Source of the DNA: Limnohabitans sp. | GTDB lineage: Bacteria; Pseudomonadota; Gammaproteobacteria; Burkholderiales; Burkholderiaceae_C | Assembly (NCBI GenBank): GCA_018883305.1 | Contig: VEQI01000200.1 | Span: 1 to 6,552, forward strand | Length of the DNA stretch: 6,552 nt | Direction of reading: 5' to 3' | Shown: positions 1 to 5,802 of the stretch, piece after piece | How positions within the stretch are numbered: the stretch's first letter is position 1 | Layout: each line of letters begins with the position of its first letter | The notes under the pieces: model-generated | Told to the model about the DNA's origin: nothing | The model's database searches: none | The model's input: the letters and a program-made list of their open reading frames with translations, nothing else | Made by a program: the position numbers and the translations under genes

Positions 1-418
1 GCGCCATGGCCTGAATCAGCACCTTGCTGGCGTGACCGCTGAGCACACCTCCCTCGTTGATCAGGGTGATGATGCTTTGTAGCAGGTGTTGGGGTGGGTC
101 CGACTTCAGCAAGTAACCGTGCGCACCCAACTCCAGGCTGCTCAGAATGTGTTTGGGGTCTCCCAGGGTGGACAGCACCAAAATGCGGGCCCTGGGTTGC
201 TGCCGCGCGATGTGCTCGATGACCTGCTGGCCAGAACCGTCGGGCAGACCCAGGTCCACCAGATAGATGTCAGCCGCAGAGGTGGCCACATTGGCCAGTG
301 CCTCGGCCACGGTGTTGGCCCAGCCGCAGACGTGTAGCAGGGGGTTGGTACGGATCAGGTCGACCAGCGCCTGACCGAATTCGTGGTCGTCTTCGACCAG
401 AAAGACTTGGAGGGTCAT
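1..418 (-). CDS. NarL/LuxR-type response regulator, receiver domain (3' end cut by window edge)
   Basis: Translating the minus strand from the ATG at 418-416 gives 139 residues open to the window edge, forming an almost complete CheY-like receiver domain. Visible residues are the acidic pair D10-D11 after strand 1 (FLVEDD), the phospho-acceptor D55 in LVDLGLPDGSG, S83/T84 in LVLST, and K105 in GYLLKS. The text after the lysine (SIITLINEGGVLSG) is typical of NarL/FixJ-class regulators, so a LuxR-type helix-turn-helix is expected beyond base 1 but is not seen. Role: cytoplasmic phosphorylation-controlled transcription factor; the partner kinase is not in the window. The gene lies 68 bases downstream of the ferredoxin gene on the same strand and might be co-transcribed. 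No Shine-Dalgarno sequence sits at the usual distance; a GGAGA is 16 bases upstream inside a small inverted repeat. No other in-frame start is evident. The family call is firm; the signal is unknown. Confidence 0.93.
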   Translation of the reverse strand, partial: MTLQVFLVEDDHEFGQALVDLIRTNPLLHVCGWANTVAEALANVATSAADIYLVDLGLPDGSGQQVIEHIARQQPRARILVLSTLGDPKHILSSLELGAHGYLLKSDPPQHLLQSIITLINEGGVLSGHASKVLIQAMA

Positions 419-442
419 TGCAAAAAATTTGGATTCTCCAAT

Positions 443-454
443 CGCAGGTCTGCG
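443..454. promoter_or_regulatory. 12-bp inverted repeat upstream of the response regulator
   Basis: CGCAG-GT-CTGCG is an inverted repeat with 5-bp arms and a 2-base centre, 25 bases upstream of the response-regulator start in the short ferredoxin-regulator gap. Its symmetry would suit a dimeric DNA-binding protein, including autoregulation by the response regulator. The loop is too short for an RNA hairpin. In GC-rich DNA such a short palindrome can occur by chance. Confidence 0.25.
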
Positions 455-486
455 TGAAAAATAGCACGTTTTCTCTAGCAATAGAC

Positions 487-816
487 TCAATCGGTACGCA
501 ACGGTGGCAGACGTCGCACGGCAGGCATGCGTTGCGACGAGGTTGGCCGGATGATCACCTCGGGTGACACAGCCGTGCAACGACACAGCAAGACATCGTC
601 CGCACCACCACGCGCATGCGTCATGGGGAGCGCGTCCACCGGACGCACCACGCCCGCCATCAGTTGGGCCATGCACAAGCCACAGATGCCACGCCGGCAG
701 GCATAAGGCAGTGCCAAGCCCGCCTCATAGGCCGCTTCCAGCAGTGGCTGGTCAGGTTGACAGTGAAAAGACGTCTGCGTGTCATGCAGGATCACGCGTG
801 GCAAGGCAGGTTTCAT
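487..816 (-). CDS. Plant-type [2Fe-2S] ferredoxin
   Basis: A 109-residue single-domain protein, the usual size for a stand-alone plant-type ferredoxin. The cluster-binding cysteines are C40, C45, C48 and C78, i.e. C-x4-C-x2-C-x29-C, in the typical setting YACRRGICGLC and LLCRC. It would act as a one-electron carrier in the cytoplasm, but no reductase or oxygenase partner is present, so its pathway is unknown. The last 20 or so residues are a Pro/Arg-rich tail beyond the fold. The start at 816 is the first in-frame ATG after an in-frame TAA, and no clear Shine-Dalgarno precedes it. It diverges from the 56-residue membrane protein gene across 78 bases and is followed 68 bases on by the response regulator. 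C19 and C80 are extra cysteines outside the cluster motif. Similar domains also occur fused in oxygenase reductases, but no flavin or NAD domain is attached here. Confidence 0.92.
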   Translation of the reverse strand: MKPALPRVILHDTQTSFHCQPDQPLLEAAYEAGLALPYACRRGICGLCMAQLMAGVVRPVDALPMTHARGGADDVLLCRCTAVSPEVIIRPTSSQRMPAVRRLPPLRTD

Positions 817-833
817 GGAATTGGCATGGAATT
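814..833. repeat. Direct repeat CATGGAATT x2 at the ferredoxin start
   Basis: Two exact 9-bp copies of CATGGAATT (814-822 and 825-833) are separated by GG, giving an 11-bp period, close to one helical turn. The left copy contains the ferredoxin start codon. On the minus strand this makes two ATGs 11 bases apart; the upstream one opens a four-codon frame (MPIP) whose TGA overlaps the ferredoxin ATG. It may be a protein-binding site, a translational coupling device, or a chance duplication. Confidence 0.5.
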
Positions 834-851
834 AGGGGCAGAGCGTATGAT
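821..851 (+). promoter_or_regulatory. Candidate sigma-70 promoter for the 56-residue membrane protein
   Basis: TTGGCA at 821-826 matches 5 of 6 bases of the -35 consensus and TATGAT at 846-851 matches 5 of 6 of the -10. The 19-base spacer is longer than the preferred 17. Transcription would start near 858, leaving a leader of roughly 37 bases before the ATG at 895 that includes the ribosome binding site. The -35 element lies inside the direct repeat at the ferredoxin start, so a protein bound there would affect both divergent genes. Confidence 0.35.
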
Positions 852-883
852 GACGTGTCTGTCCTGGTGCGCGTTTGCGCCAG

Positions 884-889
884 AAGGAG
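884..889 (+). promoter_or_regulatory. Ribosome binding site AAGGAG
   Basis: AAGGAG ends five bases before the ATG at 895, a near-ideal Shine-Dalgarno sequence and spacing. It decides the start: upstream in-frame ATGs at 847 and 850 lack such a site and overlap the putative -10 element. Confidence 0.75.
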
Positions 890-894
890 TGAGC

Positions 895-1065
895 ATGTTT
901 CAGGTGGTTGTTCAGTCGGTGCTGCGACGACTCAAGTCAGTTCAGCAGCAGTTGCCGCCGCCGCCCGTGGGCGATCAGGGGCCGCGCAAGCCCGAGCGCG
1001 CCGGCCTGATTCTGGTGCTGGTGCTGGTGTTCTCCATCCTGACCGTGGTGCTATTCACCCGCTGA
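895..1065 (+). CDS. Small single-pass membrane protein, 56 residues, unknown function
   Basis: I do not recognise a family. With the start fixed by the AAGGAG site, the product has 56 residues: a basic amphipathic N-terminal stretch (residues 2-20, with R11, R12 and K14), a PPPP run at 21-24, a charged linker (residues 27-35, DQG-PRKPER), and a C-terminal hydrophobic segment at about 36-54 rich in Leu/Val/Ile, ending Thr-Arg. Basic residues before the membrane segment suggest a cytoplasmic N-terminus and a tail-anchored inner-membrane protein. The LVLVLV core comes from three tandem CTGGTG hexamers at 1012-1029. The gene diverges from the ferredoxin and its last 11 bases overlap the end of the oxidoreductase gene on the other strand. 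The frame stays open further upstream to 616, but that part is antisense to the ferredoxin. No role can be assigned; an accessory subunit or membrane anchor is only a guess. Confidence 0.68.
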   Translation: MFQVVVQSVLRRLKSVQQQLPPPPVGDQGPRKPERAGLILVLVLVFSILTVVLFTR

Positions 1066-2347
1066 ACCTGTCACGCCGAAAGCGTTCAATGTCATAGGCC
1101 GCATGGGGTGCTTGCGCAGGTGCGCTGACAGAAGCTTGCAGGCCCTGTTCTATCCAGTCTGCCGTTCGCGGGGCGCTTGCCAGGCCCACGTGTCCGTGAC
1201 CACAGGCGTACCAAACCCCATCGCATCGCGGGGAGGGACCAATCACGGGCAAGCCGTCCGGCGTGGATGGACGGTGCCCCATCCAGCGCGTCATGCCTTG
1301 CAGTTGCTCGGGCTGTTGCAGCACGGGGTAGGTGTTTTTCGCATGGGCGAGCAACACTTCCGCGCGGGTCCAGTTGGGGGGCGCATCCGGGTGTGCCAGT
1401 TCCACCTGGCCGGCCAACCGCAAGCCCTGCGTGGTGGGCGTGTTGGCCATGCGCCCATCAGAAGGCATCACGGGCAGGGGCAAATGCACGCTCGCTTGCG
1501 GCAACACCACGTGATAGCCGCGCTCCGACGCCATCGGCAAGGCGTCACCCAGCTGGCGGGCCAATCGGGGTGAACCTATCCCTGCGGCGATGACCACTCG
1601 ATCCAGCCACAAGCGGCCCTGGCTGGTATCCACACCTGTGCAACGCCCGCCTTCGAGGTGCAGCTGGTGAACCTGTGCAACTAATCGCTGTGCACCCAGA
1701 CGCTCAGCCGCACGGACCAGCCTGTGCACATACTCTCCGGGATTGGCGCACCAGGCCCCGTCAGGAACCCAGGCTCCACATTGGTACCTGGGGCTCAGCG
1801 AGGGGACCTTGGCCCGCAGGGCATCGCCCTCCAGCACTTCCCATTGCACGCCGCGTTCTCGCCGCAATTGCCATGACAGCGCGTCCGCCTCCATGGCCGC
1901 GCGGTCTGGGTAGGCATACAACAAGCCGTTGTGGTGAATCAGCTCAGACGCCTCTGCTTCAGCCGCCAATACCCGATGACGCTCGGGCGCGTCATGCAGC
2001 AGTTCGTGCAGGGCGATGGAGGTGGCGCGTACGCGCGCCAGGGTGCTGCCAGCGCGCAGGAAGGCCAGCAGCCAGGGCAGCAAGCCTGGCAGAGATGTCC
2101 AGCGCAGGGTCAGTGGGCCCAGGGGATCGAGCAGATAGCCAGGAATTTTTCTCCACAAGCCCGGCGTGGACATGGGGATCACCGAGGCCGGACTGATCCA
2201 TCCACCATTGCCGTGGCTGGGTGCATGGGGGCCACCCGGTGGCTCCGGGTCGATGAGTGTGACCTGGTGCCCCGCTTGGGACAAGCGCAAGGCACAACAC
2301 GCCCCCACCACGCCTGCACCCACAATGCCAATTCGCAAACCATTCAT
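1055..2347 (-). CDS. FAD-dependent oxidoreductase, DadA-like D-amino-acid dehydrogenase family
   Basis: The 430-residue product has the length and landmarks of the DAO/DadA flavoprotein family. The N-terminus carries the Rossmann FAD motif GAGVVG (residues 10-15), with D33 ending the second strand (usually Glu), then the family-type segment SHGNGGWISP (44-53). The C-terminus has RPSTPDGLPVIGPS (359-372) and GHGHVGL (383-389), which contact flavin and substrate in this family. Known members oxidise D-amino acids, or secondary or N-methylated amines, to imino acids and pass electrons to oxygen or the respiratory chain; the substrate here cannot be read from sequence. No signal peptide is seen and the enzyme is probably cytoplasmic or membrane-associated. 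The start at 2347 places the Rossmann motif at the usual distance; no Shine-Dalgarno precedes it, and a TTTAAT at 2356-2361 just upstream leaves open a very short leader. It is divergent from the GntR regulator, suggesting shared control. Confidence 0.92.
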   Translation of the reverse strand: MNGLRIGIVGAGVVGACCALRLSQAGHQVTLIDPEPPGGPHAPSHGNGGWISPASVIPMSTPGLWRKIPGYLLDPLGPLTLRWTSLPGLLPWLLAFLRAGSTLARVRATSIALHELLHDAPERHRVLAAEAEASELIHHNGLLYAYPDRAAMEADALSWQLRRERGVQWEVLEGDALRAKVPSLSPRYQCGAWVPDGAWCANPGEYVHRLVRAAERLGAQRLVAQVHQLHLEGGRCTGVDTSQGRLWLDRVVIAAGIGSPRLARQLGDALPMASERGYHVVLPQASVHLPLPVMPSDGRMANTPTTQGLRLAGQVELAHPDAPPNWTRAEVLLAHAKNTYPVLQQPEQLQGMTRWMGHRPSTPDGLPVIGPSPRCDGVWYACGHGHVGLASAPRTADWIEQGLQASVSAPAQAPHAAYDIERFRRDRFSG

Positions 2348-2392
2348 GAGCGTGCATTAAACCGCAAAAGCCCCGCCCTCAAGCGCCAACCA

Positions 2393-2423
2393 TTCACCCT
2401 TGGCGACCGACTCTGTATACAAT
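2393..2423 (+). promoter_or_regulatory. Candidate promoter of the GntR-family regulator
   Basis: TTCACC at 2393-2398 and TATACA at 2416-2421 are separated by 17 bases; the overlapping TACAAT at 2418-2423 is an alternative -10 with 5 of 6 consensus bases. Transcription would start near 2430, leaving a leader of about 43 bases before the ATG at 2473. The -10 coincides with the palindromic operator candidate. Confidence 0.4.
2414..2421. promoter_or_regulatory. Putative GntR (FadR-subfamily) operator TGTATACA
   Basis: TGTATACA is a perfect 8-bp palindrome matching the FadR-subfamily operator pattern, in which GT and AC half-sites face each other across A/T. It lies in the divergent region between the oxidoreductase and the GntR regulator and covers the candidate -10 of the regulator. 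Binding there would block RNA polymerase, suggesting negative autoregulation and possibly control of the divergent gene. No second copy was seen elsewhere in the control regions of this window, including before the TRAP permease. Confidence 0.5.
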
Positions 2424-2463
2424 TTTGTTTTCACGCAGCCACCCGCAGGTGGTGCAGTCTTCA

Positions 2464-2468
2464 AAGGA
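2464..2468 (+). promoter_or_regulatory. Ribosome binding site AAGGA deciding the GntR regulator start
   Basis: AAGGA ends four bases before the ATG at 2473, slightly close but usable. It favours this start over the in-frame TTG at 2425, which would overlap the promoter region and probably precede the transcription start. Confidence 0.6.
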
Positions 2469-2472
2469 AGTC

Positions 2473-3150
2473 ATGACCCAGAGCGCCGACAACACGACCA
2501 CACGGGTGATCGTCACCGCCTTGACACGGGCCATCGTGGAACATCGATTGCACCCGGGCACCAAGCTGGCAGAGCAGAAGCTGGCCGACCATTTCGGCGT
2601 GTCACGAACGCTGGTGAGGCAAGCGTTATTTCAACTGGCCCAGAAACGTCTGATCCGCATGGAGCCTTCGCGCGGGGCGTTTGTGGCCACGCCATCCTCC
2701 GAGGAAGCGCGCCAGGTGTTTGCCGTGCGTCGCATGATCGAGCTGGAAATGACGCGCACCTTTGTGCGCGAACTCAACCCGCAGCGACTCAAGGCCCTGA
2801 AGGACCACGTGGCCCAAGAGCGAGCCGCTGTGTTGCGTGGTGATGTGCCGGGCCGTACCGAGCTGCTGGGCGATTTTCATGTGCGCATGGCGGAATTGCT
2901 GGGCAACCAGGTGCTGGCCCAGTTGCTCAGCGAGCTGATTTCACGTTGTGCCCTCATCACCCTGATGTACCAGAGCAAGCACGCGGCCGAGCACTCTGCC
3001 GATGAACATGCCGACATCTTGAAAGCCATGTCGGATCGTGACGAGGCCTTGGCGGTGCGCCTGATGGACGAACACCTCAGCCATGTGCAAAACAGCCTGA
3101 CCTTGGACCGCCGGGTGCCCAGCAATGACATCGCTCAGGCCTTGAACTGA
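2473..3150 (+). CDS. GntR-family transcriptional regulator, FCD (FadR-type) subfamily
   Basis: From the ATG at 2473 the product is 225 residues, normal for this subfamily. Residues 10-72 are a GntR winged helix-turn-helix, with recognition helix VSRTLVRQAL (43-52) and wing RMEPSRGAFVA (62-72). Residues about 76-210 are an all-helical FCD ligand-binding domain, with DFHVRMAELLGN (134-145), the EH at 178-179 and the HL at 201-202. FCD domains sense small organic acids or amino-acid-derived ligands, often through a metal held by one Asp and three His. Here H136, H179 and H201 fit the histidines, but the Asp usually four residues before the first His is L132; E130 or D134 might substitute. It sits between the divergent oxidoreductase and the convergent TRAP permease and likely regulates one or both. 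An in-frame TTG at 2425 would add 16 residues but is less likely. Confidence 0.93.
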   Translation: MTQSADNTTTRVIVTALTRAIVEHRLHPGTKLAEQKLADHFGVSRTLVRQALFQLAQKRLIRMEPSRGAFVATPSSEEARQVFAVRRMIELEMTRTFVRELNPQRLKALKDHVAQERAAVLRGDVPGRTELLGDFHVRMAELLGNQVLAQLLSELISRCALITLMYQSKHAAEHSADEHADILKAMSDRDEALAVRLMDEHLSHVQNSLTLDRRVPSNDIAQALN

Positions 3151-3166
3151 GTCAGGACCAGGTCCC

Positions 3167-5752
3167 TCACGCCACGGCAGTCGGACGACGTCGGCCTTGT
3201 CGCCACCACACCCCCCAGGCCAGCAGGGCAGCAGGCAGGAAGACCCAGTGTGCCGAAGGCCGTTGCGGGTTGGGCAGCTTCAATTCCACCACCTTGTAGC
3301 CTTGTTCGACGCCCAGTTTACGTGCCCGGCTGCCGAACTTGACGTTGGCCACTTCCAGATCATCGCCCAGCTGACTCAGGGTCACGCCACCACTGCGCAG
3401 CCGCTCCCGGCCATTGTTGCCTTCGCCCAAGGGCAAGGCCACGGTTTTGACGATCGGGTCACCATCCAGGTCTTCACCTGCAATGCCCACCACCAGCCAG
3501 TCATCGGGCTGTAACTGGTCTGCCACAGCGTACAGTTGTGAGGCGGGCGCCGAGATGTATTGGGGATAGAAGCGGTCCACCACCCAGTCCGGGCGGAAGA
3601 ACAAAAACGTGCAAAGCAAGAGCGCCACCACTTCCAGAGGCGTGCAGCGCTGGCGGAACCAGTTCATGGTGGCAGCCGCAAACAGCAGGGATGCCACCAC
3701 GCTGCCCACACACACCAGCACCACTTCCACCCAGCCATGCAGGCCAATCAGCAGCAGTTGCGGGTTGAAGATAAAGACAAACGGCAACACAGTGGTGCGC
3801 AGGCTGTACCAGGTGGCTTGCCAACCGGTGGCGTTGGGGTCGTCCCCGGAGATGGCAGCTGCGGCGTAAGAGGCCAGCCCCACGGGCGGCGTGACATCCG
3901 CCAGGATGCCGAAATAGAACACGAACATGTGCACGGCAATCAGGGGGATGACCAGGCCACTGCGGGCCCCCAGTTCCACGATCACCGGTGCCATCAAGGT
4001 AGCCACCAGAATGTAGTTGGCCGTGGTGGGTACCCCAGCGCCGATGATCAGGCAAATCACCGCTGTGAGCAGCAGCATGACCAGCACGTTGCCGGCCGAG
4101 ACCAGCTCGACGAAGTCGGTCATCATCAGTCCCATCCCGGTGAGTGTGATCACCCCCACGATGAGCCCGGCGCTGGCGCAGGCCACGCCAATGCCAATCA
4201 TGTTGCGCGCGCCCAGCACCAGGCCACGCCACAGATCGGCGGCACCTTGGCGCAAGGCCGCAGTGGAAGATGGGGGGTGATCCGCCGGGCGAAAGATGGA
4301 CAGCATGAAGGGCTGCAACAACACCATCGCCATGGAACACACGGTGGCCCAGAATGCCGACAGACCGGGCGAGAGTTCTTCCACCATCAAGGACCACAGC
4401 AGCACCACGATGGGGATGAAGAAATGCAGACCGGCACGTACCGTGGGCCAGGGCAGTGGCAAGTGCAGTTGCGGCGCCTGCGGATCATCAATGGGCAGAT
4501 CCGGGTAGCGGGCCGAATACGCCATCAGCACCACATAGGCCACCAGCGCGGTGAAGGCCAATGCCCACGGGGCCGCTGTGCCGGTCAGTGCTTGAACGCC
4601 CAGGATCAGGTAGTACACCGCCGCCAGCGCCACGGTGGTGCCGCTCAATCCCAGGCCCCAGCCGATCAACCGCTCACGCCAGCCGGGCTGACGGGCACGT
4701 GTGAGGGGTTTCAGGTTGTACTTTTCCGCTTCCAGATGCACGATGTAAAAGAGCGCCACATAGGAAATGATGGCGGGCAAGGCCGCATGGCGGATGATTT
4801 CCGAGTAGGGAATGCCCACGTACTCCACCATCAGGAACGCGGCCGCGCCCATCACGGGCGGCATGATCTGTCCGTTGATGGAGGAGGCCGCTTCAATGGC
4901 TCCGGCTTTGACACCAGAGTAGCCGGTGCGTTTCATCAGTGGAATGGTGAAGATGCCTCCCGAGACCACGTTGGAGACCGACGAGCCCGAGACAATGCCA
5001 TTGAGTGCCGAAGACACCACCGCCACCTTGGCCGGACCGCCGCGCAAATGTCCCAGCGTGGCCAGTGAAACCTGGAGCATGTAGTTGCCTGCGCCCGCAA
5101 TGTCCAGCAGCGTGCCAAACAGCACGAAGAGAAAAATGAATTGCACCGACACGCCCAGTGCAACACCATACACGCCTTCGGTGGTCAGCCACATGTGGGA
5201 GATGAAGCGCGACAGCGAAGCACCACGATGCTGCAGCACATCGGGCATGTAGGGGCCAGTGAACACAAAGAGAATGAACAGGCCCGTGGTGATCAACATG
5301 CCAAAGCCCATGGCCCGGCGGGTGGCCTCCAGCATGACGACCACGCCGGTCACGCCAATCACGATGTCCTGCAAGGTGGGGGCCCCCGGACGAAGCGCCA
5401 GCTGGTGGTAGAAGGTGAAGAGGTAGGCTCCGCAGAAAGCGCCCACACAGGCCAGCACCCAGTCGCTCCAGGGAATCACGGTTCGGGAGGAGTTCTTAAA
5501 GGCCGGGAAGGCGCAAAAGCCCAGAAAGATGGAAAACGCCAGATGAATGGCGCGCGCCTCCGTGTCATTGAAAATGCCAAATCCCAGGGCGAAGGGCAGG
5601 GGGGAGGCATACCAGACCTGGAACAGCGACCACAGGCCAGCCACGATGGCCAGGGCTTGACCGATGGTGCCGCCCGGTTCACGTCCGCCAATGTCGGCCT
5701 CTTTGACCAGTTGATCAAGTTCTTCCTGGGTATGGGTATTGAGTTGCGCCAT
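3167..5752 (-). CDS. TRAP transporter fused permease, 4TM/12TM (DctQM) type, TAXI-associated
   Basis: An 861-residue polytopic inner-membrane protein. Residues about 30-165 form the DctQ-like small subunit and about 165-670 the DctM-like large subunit. The conserved signatures are GIVSGSSVSNVVSGGIF (252-268), INGQIMPPVMGAAAF (292-306), GAGVPTTANYI (571-581) and ADVTPPVGLASYAA (618-631). Fused permeases of this kind work with TAXI binding proteins and import organic acids or amino acids using the sodium or proton gradient. Residues about 665-850 are a C-terminal extension of the DUF3394 type: hydrophobic segments at 671-695 and 705-720, a soluble part (about 726-835) with a PDZ-like stretch (VKFGSRARKLGVEQGYKVVEL, split around residue 810), and a last membrane helix (836-850) ending in an Arg-rich tail. 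The start at 5752 gives a normal N-terminus for the family, though no Shine-Dalgarno is visible. It follows the TAXI gene on the same strand and converges on the GntR gene 16 bases away. Confidence 0.96.
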   Translation of the reverse strand: MAQLNTHTQEELDQLVKEADIGGREPGGTIGQALAIVAGLWSLFQVWYASPLPFALGFGIFNDTEARAIHLAFSIFLGFCAFPAFKNSSRTVIPWSDWVLACVGAFCGAYLFTFYHQLALRPGAPTLQDIVIGVTGVVVMLEATRRAMGFGMLITTGLFILFVFTGPYMPDVLQHRGASLSRFISHMWLTTEGVYGVALGVSVQFIFLFVLFGTLLDIAGAGNYMLQVSLATLGHLRGGPAKVAVVSSALNGIVSGSSVSNVVSGGIFTIPLMKRTGYSGVKAGAIEAASSINGQIMPPVMGAAAFLMVEYVGIPYSEIIRHAALPAIISYVALFYIVHLEAEKYNLKPLTRARQPGWRERLIGWGLGLSGTTVALAAVYYLILGVQALTGTAAPWALAFTALVAYVVLMAYSARYPDLPIDDPQAPQLHLPLPWPTVRAGLHFFIPIVVLLWSLMVEELSPGLSAFWATVCSMAMVLLQPFMLSIFRPADHPPSSTAALRQGAADLWRGLVLGARNMIGIGVACASAGLIVGVITLTGMGLMMTDFVELVSAGNVLVMLLLTAVICLIIGAGVPTTANYILVATLMAPVIVELGARSGLVIPLIAVHMFVFYFGILADVTPPVGLASYAAAAISGDDPNATGWQATWYSLRTTVLPFVFIFNPQLLLIGLHGWVEVVLVCVGSVVASLLFAAATMNWFRQRCTPLEVVALLLCTFLFFRPDWVVDRFYPQYISAPASQLYAVADQLQPDDWLVVGIAGEDLDGDPIVKTVALPLGEGNNGRERLRSGGVTLSQLGDDLEVANVKFGSRARKLGVEQGYKVVELKLPNPQRPSAHWVFLPAALLAWGVWWRQGRRRPTAVA

Positions 5753-5774
5753 GGGTCAAGTGCAAGGTCATCAA

Positions 5775-5801
5775 GCGGTGTTGGGTCCGGATCGACACCG
5801 C
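5775..5801. repeat. Inverted repeat in the binding-protein/permease spacer
   Basis: GCGGTGT at 5775-5781 pairs perfectly with ACACCGC at 5795-5801 across a 13-base loop that itself holds the palindrome TCCGGA (5786-5791). In the minus-strand transcript this hairpin lies just after the T-tract of the terminator and 22 bases before the permease start. It could stabilise or be processed in read-through mRNA, or be a protein-binding site. It is not a terminator: no T-run follows it. Confidence 0.4.
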
Positions 5802-5802
5802 G

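Noticed and set aside
422..441. TTGGA-GAA-TCCAA plus T6 on the minus strand as a terminator for the ferredoxin gene
   Set aside because: The stem is only 5 bp with a 3-base loop and low GC, and it sits directly before the response-regulator start; too weak to call a terminator.
616..894. N-terminal extension of the small membrane protein to 149 residues
   Set aside because: The frame is open, but the extension is antisense to the ferredoxin, has no ribosome binding site, and runs through the candidate promoter; the AAGGAG before 895 gives a better start.
1012..1029. Three tandem CTGGTG hexamers as a phase-variable repeat
   Set aside because: Three 6-bp units keep the reading frame and simply encode LVLVLV of the membrane helix; too few copies to suggest phase variation.
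564..1097. 177-codon plus-strand frame covering the ferredoxin and the small membrane protein
   Set aside because: It is antisense to the ferredoxin and out of frame with the small membrane protein, which has a proper ribosome binding site; no domain is recognisable.
2425..2472. TTG start for the GntR regulator, 16 residues longer
   Set aside because: It lies only a few bases after the candidate -10, probably before the transcription start, and lacks a Shine-Dalgarno sequence; the ATG at 2473 has one and gives the normal family length.
3151..3166. GGACC-A-GGTCC inverted repeat between the convergent regulator and permease genes as a shared terminator
   Set aside because: The one-base loop cannot form as drawn and no T-tract follows on either strand.
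3560..5068. 502-codon open frame on the plus strand within the TRAP permease region
   Set aside because: It is antisense to the permease and extremely rich in His, Gln, Gly and Arg, the usual mirror image of a GC-rich hydrophobic membrane-protein gene. There is no recognisable domain, and the opposite strand codes a clear family member.
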